From Metellina segmentata (taxonomy: Eukaryota > Arthropoda > Arachnida > Araneae > Tetragnathidae), in NCBI GenBank assembly GCA_947359465.1, contig OX375878.1:74129916-74193915 (forward strand): a stretch of 64,000 nucleotides of DNA. The letters run 5' to 3'. This document shows positions 46,266-58,120 of the stretch, piece after piece. A program made the translations under genes and the position numbers. The notes under the pieces are model-generated. The model ran no database searches and was not told the origin of the DNA. It was given only the letters and a program-made list of their open reading frames with translations. Within the stretch, counting starts at the first letter, position 1. Each line of letters begins with the position of its first letter.

Positions 46266-48875
46266 GAGTGTATTTTGAATTTAATAATTTAAATATTATG
46301 AAATATTTTTACTAAATACAAATAAAACTGAGTTTTGGAAACGAATGAAAATGACCCGTTCCATTTGCTGTTACTGAACTCAACTACGTTGTAATAAAAA
46401 TTAAAATGATTTGCTGATTATTTTTAATGTTAAAAACACCATCCATTACAATTCAATACTATATTTTCTGTACCTTGGTAGAATAAAGGTCAATGTTCAG
46501 ATTTTGATGTGACTCTGAATGTAGTAATTATTCTTTTTTTTATATTTTCATCCAGCCTATACCAAATATGCTTTCGAATGTTTTGATACTTTTGCTTGTA
46601 GGAAGGACAGGAAGATATTTGTAAATTTTTAGTTATAACTTTCTTTATTTTGAAGGGATTCGAGGAAAATTCAAAATCAGCGAATTTGGACATCGACCTT
46701 TTTATACCAAGAAAGTACAAATTTAATTCATTATTATATACATGCTGGGGTTAAAAGCTACACACTGTTATAAGCACTGCCCTAAAACACTGAGATCCGC
46801 ACTATATCTTTGGAGCAAATAAAAAGAGTTTCTTTTTCGTGTTATAAAAAAGTGGAGAAGGAAGAAAGGCAAAAAATTAGGTAACAGAAACTTTGCCAAA
46901 GCTCTTGTCACTTACCAGTCAGTGACTTGAAGCAAGTACCTCGGAATGGCACTCCCTCACAACATTAGCAGTCAACGAACCCCGAAGGACGCGTTTATAC
47001 ACACCGAGCAAAAAAAAGTGTCTCCTTATTTCTTACATTGTTTGTGGACGCCATGGTAATGTGTCACTTTCTTCATCAGTTTTATCTTGTTAAGCTATTA
47101 TTAGGATTGCGGTCTCACAGATACTTTTTTTGTGTGTGCGCTACAATCAAATACGCCTTACACCTTGACGTTTCCGTTAGAAGTAGGTTTCTTTAAAAGA
47201 CACCAGACAAAACTCTGGAGACCTAAAAAACGTTATCTCGAATCTGTATGGATGGAAAAAATAAACCTTGAAATCCCTAGGGATATAGTTAGATTTAAAG
47301 CGTATTTTTTTACATTCGTCTTGTAGAAAGATAGAAAAGATTTTTTGCAGTTTTTTAGCACCAAGATGGATTCTCTTAAGGGAACATTGAACTTTCAAAG
47401 TCACCAAAATTGATTCTTTAATTTTAGCGTTAAACTTTATTGGTTCATGGGGGCTATATTTTTTTTGGTAATTAACATTTTTGACCAACCCCGCTTTACG
47501 TAATAAATTCCTTGTGACACAAATACTTCTGGATCAAACTTTAGGCTTTTAGTAGAAAACAGTCATAACAATCAAATAAGAATTGTAAAAATTTGTTTTG
47601 AAGGTCCACTGTCCTTTTCAGTGGTGTATAAAATTTCTTAAGGCTATTCGCTGTCTATAGTGATAGCAAAGGAATTATATTTAAAACTTTCACGCCAACA
47701 ACATTATACCGCAGTGGTTACTGACATGTGGTTGATATATTAGATCAGTGTGCATATTTTTATAATCAAAAACTAATTTAGCAAACGATGGGTTACATCA
47801 TAATAATTATTCAATATTTTTTAAAAGTATAATCTTTAAACAACTGATTCAATAGCATTTCAAGTGCTATAAACATTTTAAAGACGTGAAAAAGATTAAT
47901 TTTCCCTTTTTACCATAAGACTTTTCTTATTGAAGTAAAATGGGAAAGTTTCCAATACCTACCTTCTTACTTTATTTTATTTTTCAAGCAGTGAAAAAGA
48001 TTGGTTACATTAAAAAATACATGCAGATGATCCAGAAACTATTCTTTTCATTAAATACTTCATTTTTTTACGAAATCAAATTAAAAATATGTAATCCAAA
48101 ATATTCCCCTAAGACTTCAACTTCTTGCAATGGGTTGGCATTCTTTAAAACACTCGTTGCATACCATTCAAAAAATATTTGTGCGGTTTGTGTTCGTTCT
48201 TTTAATTGTTTTGCGGAGGCATATTAGATGTTTTGATATTTCACATCCCTCCAAAATGAAAAAAAAACTTCCCAAACAGATGGCTTTGATCGAAAGAGGA
48301 ACGATTATGTATTTTAAAAGCAAAAAAGTTGTTTGCGAGGCTCGAAATTCAGTCAGATAGGTTCAATGAATGACCTCAGCAGTGCATTTCCCCATTTAAC
48401 AAAGCAAGGGACAAGGAATTGTAATCGAAATTACGTTTTGAAATGTGAATAGCTGTCAAAGTCAGACTCATTTTCCATCAACAAGCCACCAGGGAAGCCA
48501 AACCACCTGCTGAGAGGGTCTCTCCTGCAGACAGCCTCGTTATCAGGACATGATAGATTAACTGTTTGAAAACATCGTATACTTTACGATACACATAAGA
48601 ACCTTTCATCGAACTATAAATTTCCGATTCCTTTTTTTCCTAGTTGATAATACTAAAGAACTGGTTAAAATAATCACTTACCTAAATTCCATTGCAGTTC
48701 TATATAATAACAATATCTCATAGAACATAAAATTACACTATATATGCAAATTCACTGCTATTTTTGAAAATTGCAAAGCGTGAAGAAAATTAAGGTGATC
48801 AATAGGATATGGAGATCAAAGTACGAAATGTAAATGATTATAATTGCAGTGATTTTACATGCCTGAGGGGCCCGA
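46266..48875. other. no confident gene
   Basis: AT-rich. Near 46.9-47.1 kb the composition is slightly GC-richer, and on the minus strand ACCATGGCGTCC (a strong Kozak context, near 47053) is followed by a 27-codon frame only. A plus-strand 95-codon frame (47940-48227) starts with a hydrophobic segment but has no family resemblance. Nothing is called. Confidence 0.4.
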
Positions 48876-48879
48876 GCAG

Positions 48880-49020
48880 TGCCCTCTGAACACTTGTATT
48901 AGGAGTTTAGAACTGTTTACGAATGACAAAAGTAGTGTACTGGCACCTTAGCTGGCCTTCAAGTTCGCCAGGTAGGACGTCTTTTGAATATGTCTGGGAT
49001 ACAGTTACTCGGAAGCTAAA
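48880..49020 (+). pseudogene. Tc1 transposase C-terminal relic
   Basis: A short fragment reads WPSSSPGRTSFEYVWDTVTR on the plus strand, corresponding to the Tc1 block around the catalytic Glu (WPSSSPDLSPIEHVWDTVGR-like). The Glu of PIEH is retained as FEYVW, but the surroundings are decayed. Neither end of the element was found. Confidence 0.6.
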
Positions 49021-50200
49021 CTATTTAAAGTCCTATAGCATTTATTGTATTGCTCTTAAAATTTAATCATTTACGTAGAGTAAAATCAGTAATATGTTAT
49101 ATAAATTTATTATAATTGCATAATTCTTTCACGGTGTTGCACTTTTCACAAACAGAAACATATATTGTATAGATTTTATTGTGTATACATAATTATTATC
49201 ATTTCATAGTAAATACTTATTTACCTTACAGATATTTTACTTAAAAATCGAATAATATTTTTCTTTTCATACAGCAATTTTGAAATATTAAGTGATTTAC
49301 ATTTCAAACATCTAAATTACAATTTTAATATTTCTAACCGTTGTAACAAATTATGTGTAGATCAAATTGGACCTGGTCTATTACATAAGGAAATAGTATT
49401 ATAACTATTAGGTAGGTAGATAATTAACCAAGCACTAGTTAATTAACTAAGCACCTGGTTAATAGAATAATCATAACTATAGAAATAGAAAGAACATACA
49501 TACATCTTTCCAATCAGCTCTAAGAAATCACTCACAATGAGCGAAATTGTTGTATTTTTAAGTTATTCTGATCATTAGCTTGGATAAGCTCATCAAACAT
49601 GCATGTTTTAGTGACTATCCTTTTTCAAAAATCCCTTTTCCCTTTATACTATTGCTATCTAAATGAAGAAAATTTGAATTTCACTCATGATATATACGCA
49701 AGAGTCGACATTTGATGACAATTCAGTAATACAAGTATTAAACTATTCCGTTGAGATGAAACATAAATGAAGACTAGCTTTAATAATTGAACAGAAACAA
49801 TTAATTTCATTCAAATGCCAGCCAGTTTTATCCTTGTAAAAAAGTAATAAGGTCTAATATTCCAGGTCAAAGACACTCGCAGGGAGGAGACAACGGTTCC
49901 CAGAATTTAAAGAACTAGGACTGCTTGAGAACGTTATGTAAATTCATAGTCAACCCTAGTAGCTAGAGATAAATGTGTGCATGTACTATAACGTATATAT
50001 TATGAACAATTCATAATATAATAAATATAAACAACGTTAATAAAATATTCTGTTTTTGACATGAATACGGAATACGGTCTTTAATTGTGCTTGTGGACGG
50101 AATAGTGCTTGCGGCATGTATGAAAAGAGTAAATAAAACGTGTTACCACCGTTTTGTCTAATAATTTCAAGAGAAACGTCTGAAAGATAAATATAGAATT
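49021..50200. other. no gene seen
   Basis: AT-rich. A tail-like 'taggtaggtagataattaac' at about 49411-49430 resembles the SINE-A tail, but no body follows. Confidence 0.5.
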
Positions 50201-50204
50201 GTGT

Positions 50205-50370
50205 AGACAAAGGATTCTGTACCTGACATGGCCTTTGGACCGAGAGCGCAGGCGCGCTGAGTGCGGAGGAGGACCGTAATTTGTAGAATTTCTACGGTGT
50301 CGGGCGAGTTTTGGGCCATTGTAATTTTGGATTGTGTGGAGTGAGGGTGGCGTGATTGGTGTCATTGGAA
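50205..50370. promoter_or_regulatory. candidate CpG-rich promoter/first exon with an NRF-1-like site
   Basis: A GC-rich, CpG-containing patch of about 160 bp in AT-rich DNA. It contains GCGCAGGCGCG (about 50248-50258), close to the NRF-1 consensus. On the minus strand a 94-codon frame starts in it (ATGACACCAATCACGCC) and crosses a donor-like CATGTCAG|GTACAG near 50224. The direction of any transcript is not clear. There is no TATA box in place. Confidence 0.35.
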
Positions 50371-50840
50371 ATTTATCGAATTAAGTTACAATTAATATTA
50401 GATAACACCAATATCTTGACAAAAATTAATGTCAAATTGCACTTTAATTTTTCGAACTGTAAATCATTTGTTGAATATTCACAATAAACAGTCGTTCAAA
50501 CTTTCTATGTCTGCTTTATTCATTCCAAAATGAGGCCCGCATGCTTTACGTTAAAACTATGGTTTGTGTCCCCGACGCAACCTACCATTTTTTTGGATAA
50601 AAATTCATTTTAATTATGGGTTCACATATTCTTTGTTTTTACGTAAAATCTATATACATGAAAACAGAGTATTGTACAGTGAATATTTTTGCAACATTTC
50701 AAGTTGTTTCACCTTTTTAATCATTTTAATGAAATCTGGATTTTGCGTTTTATGTGTCTGTGTGTACTCGCACTATGTCCAAACGTCTGATTATTCATGA
50801 CGTTTTGTTATACTTTGAATCTTTACAACAATATGGCCCT

Positions 50841-51282
50841 GTCCACATGAGGCGTTTTCGAGGTCAACTTTTCGTTAGCATTAAATTATGTTTCCCCCCC
50901 CCCTCTAATTCAAGTTTATATATTTGCGATCGCTGAAGATAGAGTAAAAATTTCAGCGGATTTGAAATCTGCGGAAAGTTTTACACCAGATCGATACCGT
51001 AAATGAGATTTTCTTTAAATAAATAATTATTTATTTTCTAAATAATTAAATAATTAAATAGTAAATAATTAAATAATAAATAGTAAATAATTAAATAATA
51101 AATCTGTTTTTGGTATCAATCTGGCGTAGAAGTTTACGCTGATTTCAAATCAGTTGAAATTTTCACTCTATCTTCAACGATCGCAAAGATAGAAACTTGA
51201 ATCAGAGGAATAAAAATACATAACTTAACGCTTACGAAAAGCTGATCTCAAAAACGCGAGTTAGACAATTCCTCATGTGAAC
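50841..51282. mobile_element. palindromic (fold-back) MITE with about 190-bp arms
   Basis: The outer segments match in inverted orientation: GTCCACATGAGG at the left and, reverse-complemented, GTTCACATGAGG at the right. The match continues with interruptions through 'cttttcgt', 'attcaagttt', 'tttgcgatcg', 'tgaagatagag' and 'agatttgaaatc'-type blocks to about 51035 and back from about 51095. The centre is an AT-rich tandem of TAAATAATTAAATA units. It has no coding capacity. The outer boundary and target duplication could not be fixed. A partial relative lies at 34590-34690. Confidence 0.8.
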
Positions 51283-51460
51283 CTCATTCCTAAGTGAATG
51301 AAGTAATCTCAGCCTGTCTGTCCGTTTTAAGTCTCCTGTGTTTATGGTTTTGTAGGTATTACATAAAATGTATTTGATAAAACATATTATAATTTAGGGA
51401 GTACAATGCTTAACATTCATTGTTTGTATTATTGAGCAAGTCTGCTTTCAAGAACATGTA

Positions 51461-51490
51461 CAATCTCGGTCAAAAAAGTATACGAACACC
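51461..51490 (+). mobile_element. solo Tc1-type terminal repeat
   Basis: After TA (51459-51460) the sequence CTCGGTCAAAAAAGTATACG closely resembles terminal repeats of Tc1-like elements (CGGTCAAAAAAGTATTCG-type). No transposase and no partner end follows, so this is a truncated or eroded copy. Confidence 0.5.
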
Positions 51491-52841
51491 TCTTCTTTCT
51501 TGATATTCCCGCCGTGAAATCGCAATCGAACGAAAATTGTCATTCGACATAGAATAATCTCTACTACAAATAAAAATGCGTTTCATTTGCATAAGAGTCC
51601 GTCATATATATATAAATATTATTTCCAAAATTTCAAATAGTAACATCCTCTTTTTATATGTCATTAAAAGATTTCATATAGCAAAATTATGCTAAATATA
51701 AATTTTTATGCAAATTGTATCATAATTTTAGAAATATGAGTGAAAAACGCATTTGGATCCCGTCTTAATATTTAAAGCTTTAAAATACAGGTCAAGCAAA
51801 GTGTTTTAGCACATTTCCCAATCTACACTCGATTCTTTAGTTTCCTGTACTTTTAAGTTCTATTTTCATCAAAGCAGCCTATTTAAATGAAAGATTAAAA
51901 ATTACTAGAAAACATTTCCGGATTTACTCTTTTTTTTAAATTATTAACTACATTGCTTAATAAATCATTTTCAAGCAACACAAAAAATCGTTATTTTAGT
52001 TGTGTGTATGAAATAACCGTTATTTCACTCAGGAAGTCAGGAATCGTATTTATTCTCGTGTGAATTTTTAACAATCTATTGCGTATTGTATATATTCAAG
52101 TTAAGAGGACCTCAACTATAGAGAAAAATCGTCTCCAAAGAAATAAAAATTTCCATTTTTGGATCACCCACCAAAAAAAAAAATCACAATGGTGCAGTTT
52201 TGAATAAAGGATTATAAACTTTGAATTCATTATTTTTTAATTATAAATGAATGAATAATTATAAAATTTTGTTTTGTGTTATTCAACAGTTTACTATAAC
52301 AAAATAACTACTTTGATTGACTGATTGTTCTTAAAAGGTATAAGGAAAACTGAAACTCTCATTTAACATTAGACGCTCTAAATTTCAACCTTTCAAAAGT
52401 CATCATAAATTCGACCAAAGTAAATGCATTTCATATGAATGATGGCTGTTTTGATCTTGAAAATCAGAATCGATGATGTATGAGAAATGGATTGTATGGA
52501 TGGATATGCATATGAAGCCCAGGGACTCAAAAATATTTCCTCTGGCACTAATAGTATTTCCATTATAAAATAAAGCACGACATGCTTTGGTTGTCAAATA
52601 AATTATCAAACAAGTGAATTAAAATACTAAACGTATTCATTGGTTATAAAATATCATACAAAAATTACTATGACTAAAAATTACGTTCATTACTTGTACA
52701 TTCGTTTAATAATTGTGAAAACTACAGCAAAGTTTCAAATAATACAGCAAAACAAAATACCATCAAATGTGTTTTCAGTTGTATCGGTTATATACAATTT
52801 ACAGAAATCACATTAACTAATGGGCTTATTAATAGTGCGAT

Positions 52842-52877
52842 TGGTCCAGAAAATTTATACCATTGATTATCTATCAA
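52842..52877 (+). mobile_element. mariner TIR relic
   Basis: TTGGTCCAGAAAATTTATAC resembles the left terminal repeat of the mariner element at 29183 (CTGGTCCAGAAAGTAAATAC). Similarity continues for about 15 bp ('cattgattatcta' against 'catttgcacatatc'). No transposase follows. Confidence 0.5.
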
Positions 52878-54319
52878 ATATAAAAGACCTCTATCAGTTC
52901 AGATTTTTATTCCCAACACCAACTGCCGAAGTAAACCTATAGTTATTCTGATAATTATTTTCAAAAATATACAATATATTGAAATATATTAACATACCAT
53001 TTGCTGTCATTTTCTTAAAAATACATTGACTGCTAATTCCTTCACCCTATTTTACTGCACACCACCCAGGATTTAAAACATATTTTCCAATTTATTCAAC
53101 CAGTTTAATTTACTTAACATTAAAATCAGAAAGCGCTTTTCTACATTTTTCGCAGTTCGTTTAAAACTAGAAACAATCTTGAGGTTCGAAAGATCCGAGA
53201 TTTCTTCTGAGTACAAATCAGGGAGGATGGAAGGAAAGCAATGCACTTCCAGAAAGCAATAAATACCAAAGAGGAATGTGCTATAAACGATATCAATGAA
53301 TCTAAAACCAGTATGCTGCTCAGGGGGACATGAAGTTTAAGGTGATTTATGGACTGACACTTTATATATGACAAATTGAATTTAATGAATTGAAAGAGAT
53401 GAATGATGCTATTTCTTTGTTGTGTGAGTCGAAGTCACAACAAGAGGTAGCGACAAACCGCGGATAAAATAAAGTGCCGATGTTACTTTGTTATTTTACC
53501 ACAGTGAGAAATGATAAATTTCTTATTTGATATATTATAAGCCTAGAGGGTTAAAAGTCACTCTAAGTGTCTAATTTATCTCTTAGAGTGTGGGTTATAC
53601 CTCTTTTCGAAAATAAAGGGTAAAACAGCAATACGCTTTTGACCTCAAATACCAAGGAGACTGACATTTTCTTCTGCATTTAGCACAAGCTGCAGGTATT
53701 AGATAGGTATTTTTACAGCATCGTATTGATTCGATTGTGAATTAATTTATATATTTGGTGAGTCAGTAAAACCTTTAATTGAAAATGCATTTCCCTTAAA
53801 TATTTGCTAGACTTGTATGCATTGCCAAGTTTAAAACTAATTTTTTTTATTTCGAATGGAAGGAAGAAAATTTATACAAAGACAAAGGTGCAGCAATAGC
53901 ACTTTCAAGCTATCTATAATAATTGATAAGAAAAATAAGACAAGAAAAATAATTGCCCATCTGTCCTTAGACCGCCCATTATCGGTCGAGTCATGTTCAT
54001 ATTAAATTGAGCATCAACATAATTCCGAATAGCAACCCCCTATTTGACACAAAATTTCGAACCTATTTCATAATTTCACTTCAAATACCAATTTCCATGT
54101 CATTCATGAAAAGAGATAGTTTGTAACTCTTAATATTAAATCAGTTTCCTAGACTTTTATGGATATCTTAAAAAATATTCCTCTTGCGCTTATATTTTGT
54201 GTGTGTGTGTCAGCATGTTGATATTAAATTATCCAAATAAAATATACATAAAGTTTTAGCTTGCAATATTAATTATTAAATTAATAATTGAAAAAATTAA
54301 GCATAGGAGCCTTGATATA

Positions 54320-55694
54320 CACTCCTGGCCACCGTAAATGCAACACCCTGAAGGAAGCATGCATATGAAATTTACAACATGCATTAGCGGAGGTGAGATA
54401 TGCAAATGATTAGAATTTCAGCTCAGACGCACATCACGCTCGCCTGTGGCGCCACTTCAAAGCGCTATTTAAGGCATGGAGATTTCGACGATTTCAAGTA
54501 CGGCAATTGTGTTTTTCTTGTGGTTTAAAAAAAAACCGATCAATTATGCCTCGTAGAAAACAGCGATCATCTTTTGATCAAGTATCCGAGTTCGACAGAG
54601 GAAGGATAGTGGCCTAACGAGATTCTGGATTATCTTTCAGGAAAATCGGTAGTCGTGTTGGACGAAACCAAACAACTGTAATGCGGATATGAGATCGTTG
54701 GATGCAGGAGGGTACGACGGACCGACGACCACTTCATGTGATGACAGGCATATTGTGCGTATGGCAGTGACGGATCGCTCAGCCACATCACGAACCACAG
54801 CACAGCACATTCAGTCTGTAACGCATCATCCAGTGTCTGCGCGTACCATTCGACGCCGTTTACAGCAGAGTGGTCTGTCTACAAGACGTCCATTGCTTCG
54901 TCTACCGTTGACGCAGAACCACAGACGTCTCCGACACCATTGGTGCAATGAAAGAGGGATGTGGAAATGCAGAATGGAATGAAATTGTCTTTACTGACGA
55001 GTCACGCTTCTGTCTGCAACACCACGATGGTCGGATTCGAGTCTGGAGACACCGTGGAGAGAGGATGCTGAACAGCTGCGTTATGCACCGCCACACTGGT
55101 CCTGCACCGGGTATTATGGTATAGGGCGGTATTGGATATCACTCTCGCACTCCTCTAGTACGCATTGCCGGTACTTTAAACAGCCAGCGCTACGTCTCCG
55201 AGGTGTTGGAGCCAGTTGTCCTTCCTTACCTTCAATGCTTGCCCACAGCCATATTTCAACAGGATAATGCGCGACCACACGTGGCACGCATTGTCCAAGG
55301 GTTCTTCGTCAATCGCCAGATTGAATTGCTTCCCTGGCCATTTCGCTCTCCTTTCGCCGATAAAAAACATGTGGTCCATGGTAGTTCAACGATTGATCCA
55401 GATTACATCCCCAGCTGCCACACCAGATCAACTTTGGCAACGTGTGGAAGCTGCTTGGTCTGCTGTACCCCAAGAACATATCCAAAGTCTCTTTGAATTA
55501 ATGCCGAGGCGTGTGGCAGCGGGGATCTCCAACAATGGCGGCTTCTCTGGCTACGGATTTTGGCAGGAACCACACTTCACAGAAGTCTATGAATTTAATC
55601 ATTTGATACTTGGTCAACATGTTATCTACAAAATAAATTTTTGTTGTGATATCTCTTGTCTTTCTTGGTGTTGCAGTTTGAGTGACCAGCAGTG
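54320..55694 (+). mobile_element. Tc1-like transposon, full length with TIRs, 1375 bp
   Basis: Ends CACTCCTGGCCAC at the left and, reverse-complemented, CACTGCTGGTCAC at the right. Both are followed by a GCAACACC block and flanked by TA (54318-54319 and 55695-55696). A decayed transposase lies inside in the plus orientation. It belongs to a different Tc1 family from the element at 45046, because the TIRs and transposase differ. Confidence 0.95.
54546..55560 (+). pseudogene. Tc1-like transposase, frameshifted, catalytic Glu replaced by Lys
   Basis: Starts ATGCCTCGTAGAAAACAG (54546), giving MPRRKQRSSFDQVSEFDRGR, then an early stop (TAA for the usual Tyr) and a second stop for Cys near 54690. 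The helix-turn-helix region continues with VGRNQTTVMRI. The first catalytic Asp is intact (VFTDESRFCLQHHDG, about 54985-55030) and the second is intact (FQQDNARPHVARIVQ, about 55253-55297). Near 55350 a few bases are lost, and the catalytic Glu codon of SPIENMW reads AAA (Lys, 55363-55365). The C-terminus, EHIQSLFELMPRRVAAGISN, is well kept. It cannot be active. Confidence 0.92.
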
Positions 55695-55696
55695 TA

Positions 55697-57400
55697 TTTT
55701 GATAGAAATCGATTCAAAAAGATTTGAATATTAAAATAAAAAATTTCAGTCTTTTTCTCCGGATAGTTTTAGTGCTACACTTAAAATTTCGTTGCTTAAG
55801 GTGATTTTAGGGGACTTCCAAAAGTTGAAAAAAGCTATAAAAACCTGAGGAATGTGTAAATTTATGAATGCTTGGAAACATCACTTATGTCTATCGGACA
55901 TTGTATTCTACCTGTCATGAACCTGGTGAACCATGCTGAACAATGATCAATCTAATTGTAGAGATAGACAAAACTATGTTTTAATCATAACAGTCCTAAC
56001 AACTATTGCTAAATTACGATAACAGCTATCATTAACTGTTAAAATTGAAGTTGACGGTGAAATTAAACCGTAAATATTTACTATCATTCTTTTCATATTT
56101 CTTGTTCATCAAGATCTGGACAATTTTACTAATGACGAGATACACACAGACAATCCCAGGGAAAAGGTTTTGTGTAATATTTTAGTCAAGCAACAAATGA
56201 ACCGGTTCCTGATAAGCTACAAATAATGCCGATCTACGAATAGCAATTTGTAATGTGGACATGATCCTTGAAATGGACTACGGTTTTTATACTGAATACC
56301 TCCAGATTCATGAAATTTCATATTTAAACGAATTTTACGATGTAGAATCTGATTAAGACATCAAAACAGGGAATGCCAATGGAAATTTTGTTATTTTAGC
56401 AAAATTTGATATGAAGACGGCATCTTATCAAATGTTTTTGCATTTGAATTTGTAGAGGACTTTATTCCTTATTTAAAGTTATTTGTAAATTTTTTCTACT
56501 GTGAATAGTGCTCGGAATAAAAGGGAAGAATTCGTTTTTCTTCCCGCGATAGTAAACATTTTAATCATCATACATAATGTTTCATTTTGATCGAACAATA
56601 GAGAAGGGGTGTTTCAATTGTTCTGGCATACATTGAAGGGTTCAAATAACAAAATTATGTAACATAAAAGTATTCAAGATTCGCGGGTGCAATAAAATTG
56701 ATAGAAACTGACTCGGGTTGAGCCACGGTTAAATGAGAAAGCCTCATTAACTCTATCCCTTAAGTCAAAAATTATTCTTTGATTTTAAAGGTCTGTTCAT
56801 GAGACATTGTAGTGGAGGTATTGAGCTTAATATATTGTACTTGTATTTGTTCAAATTTACCTTTCAAAAATACAGAAAAATACCCTTAAATACCCTAAAA
56901 GTAGAATGTATTAGATCCGTGAAAAAATGTCAGAATATATTCCCTTAAAAATTCCCCTATGTAGTTGGTGTTAAGAAAAGTTATGAGCTAAAAATTTTTG
57001 TATTCAAAAAGGTGCTTAAATTAGCAGAAGTCAGGTATGTAGCTCGAAGGTTTGCATAGAACATACATTTATTTCTAGGATACATTTATTTCTCAGATTC
57101 AAAAGTGGAAAAACATAAAAATATTTTTTTTGAGTATTTTGCTAAAAAGTAAAATTATAATTACTAAGTATGAAATGTTGTTCCCCGTTTTATTAATTCC
57201 AGGTACTTTTCATAATTATTGATGCAAATTAAAATTACTTGAAGTAGAAATTTCCCAGTTTATTAGGTGTTTTAAATTGCATTTCTTGATGAAATATTCT
57301 GTAACATTAGTATTTATGGAATTTTTCTATTGGTGTATTTCAATAAATGTGCATTTGAAACCGATAGGCGGCAAACACAAAATTCTTATCTAGTTTTATT
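55697..57400. other. no gene seen
   Basis: AT-rich, intron-like. No repeat family or exon was recognised. Confidence 0.5.
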
Positions 57401-57662
57401 TGCACCATTTTCTTATTGAATAGATAGATCAATCAATAAAAATCTTAGATTAAAAAACGTTATTGAAGCAATTTAATTTCATTTGACCCTTACTACGAGG
57501 CTCAAAAACCTTCTCAAAAGTTCTCCAATGCATAGATCTAAACAGAACAAACGAGTAAAAGCAAGAGTGTTGTCACGACGGTGTCCAAAGTCAATATCCT
57601 TAGAAGATGAATTGTTGAACACACTAGAAAAAAGAAAAAGGTTGAGTCATGGTCTCACTTAC

Positions 57663-57839
57663 CGGTATCTGGAGTGGGAGGACGGCATGACTCAGTGTTA
57701 AGGAGTCGTCCACATTTGCTAAGAAACGGCTAGTTCGGTCTTCCCAGAGTTGACAAACCACTCGATGTGCCGCTGAGTCGACATTGAGGTACATCCGTGG
57801 GAAAAGTTCATAGGCAGAGGAAGAGGTACCCAAGCAACT
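57663..57839 (-). CDS. internal coding exon of an unidentified minus-strand gene
   Basis: A 177-nt exon, exactly 59 codons, phase 0 at both ends. Reading minus, the acceptor is a textbook pyrimidine run (GTCTCTTTCTTTTTCAG) ending at 57840. The donor is CCG|GTAAGTGAG at 57662-57657. It encodes SCLGTSSSAYELFPRMYLNV, then DSAAHRVVCQLWEDRTSRFL and a final block ending LSHAVLPLQIP. Composition is far less AT-rich than the flanks, as expected for selected coding sequence. The helical, Leu/Trp-containing character suggests part of a folded domain of a large protein. I do not recognise the family. The overlapping 72-codon plus-strand frame (57483-57701) is probably a shadow. Confidence 0.65.
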
Positions 57840-57879
57840 CTGAAAAAGAAAGAGACCCCGTAAAATTATTCTGAGGATT

Positions 57880-58120
57880 CTTTATATGTCTTTGTAACTT
57901 TAAAAGCCAACTTCGTTTGTATTGGTTGTCAGTAGCATTACATTGATAACTGAGGATGCCAAAATTCTACTGAAAGCACACAAAAAAGTTTTTAATAGTA
58001 GGCAGCCTTATAAGTCAAGTAAATTTTCCATTGCTTCTTTTCCTCATAGACAATGAAATACAAATCATTTTTAGCCCTCAGTTAAAGATCAAGCCCCAAA
58101 AGCGCAATAGCTCCCAGTCC
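57880..58120. other. no feature seen
   Basis: AT-rich spacer between the minus-strand exon and a 237-bp tandem duplication. Confidence 0.5.

Larger units (their letters stand above)
51283..54317. other. no gene; two solo TIR-like fragments
   Basis: AT-rich. It contains a Tc1-type end (51461-51490) and a mariner-type end relic (52842-52877), listed separately, and a GT tract at 54199-54211. No gene is recognised. Confidence 0.5.

Noticed and set aside
47035..47065. Minus-strand ACCATGGCG start followed by a GTAAGA donor
   Set aside because: A good Kozak context and donor, but only six codons between them, and no downstream acceptor or exon that I could link.
47940..48227. 95-codon plus frame with a hydrophobic N-terminus, possible secreted protein
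   Set aside because: No promoter, no homology and typical AT-rich codon content. A hydrophobic start is common in T-rich DNA.
49411..49475. SINE-A tail copy
   Set aside because: Only the tail microsatellite-like 'taggtaggtag' and 'taattaac' match. No body sequence follows.
57483..57701. 72-codon plus-strand frame
   Set aside because: Overlaps the far better supported minus-strand exon at 57663-57839 and has no splice support.
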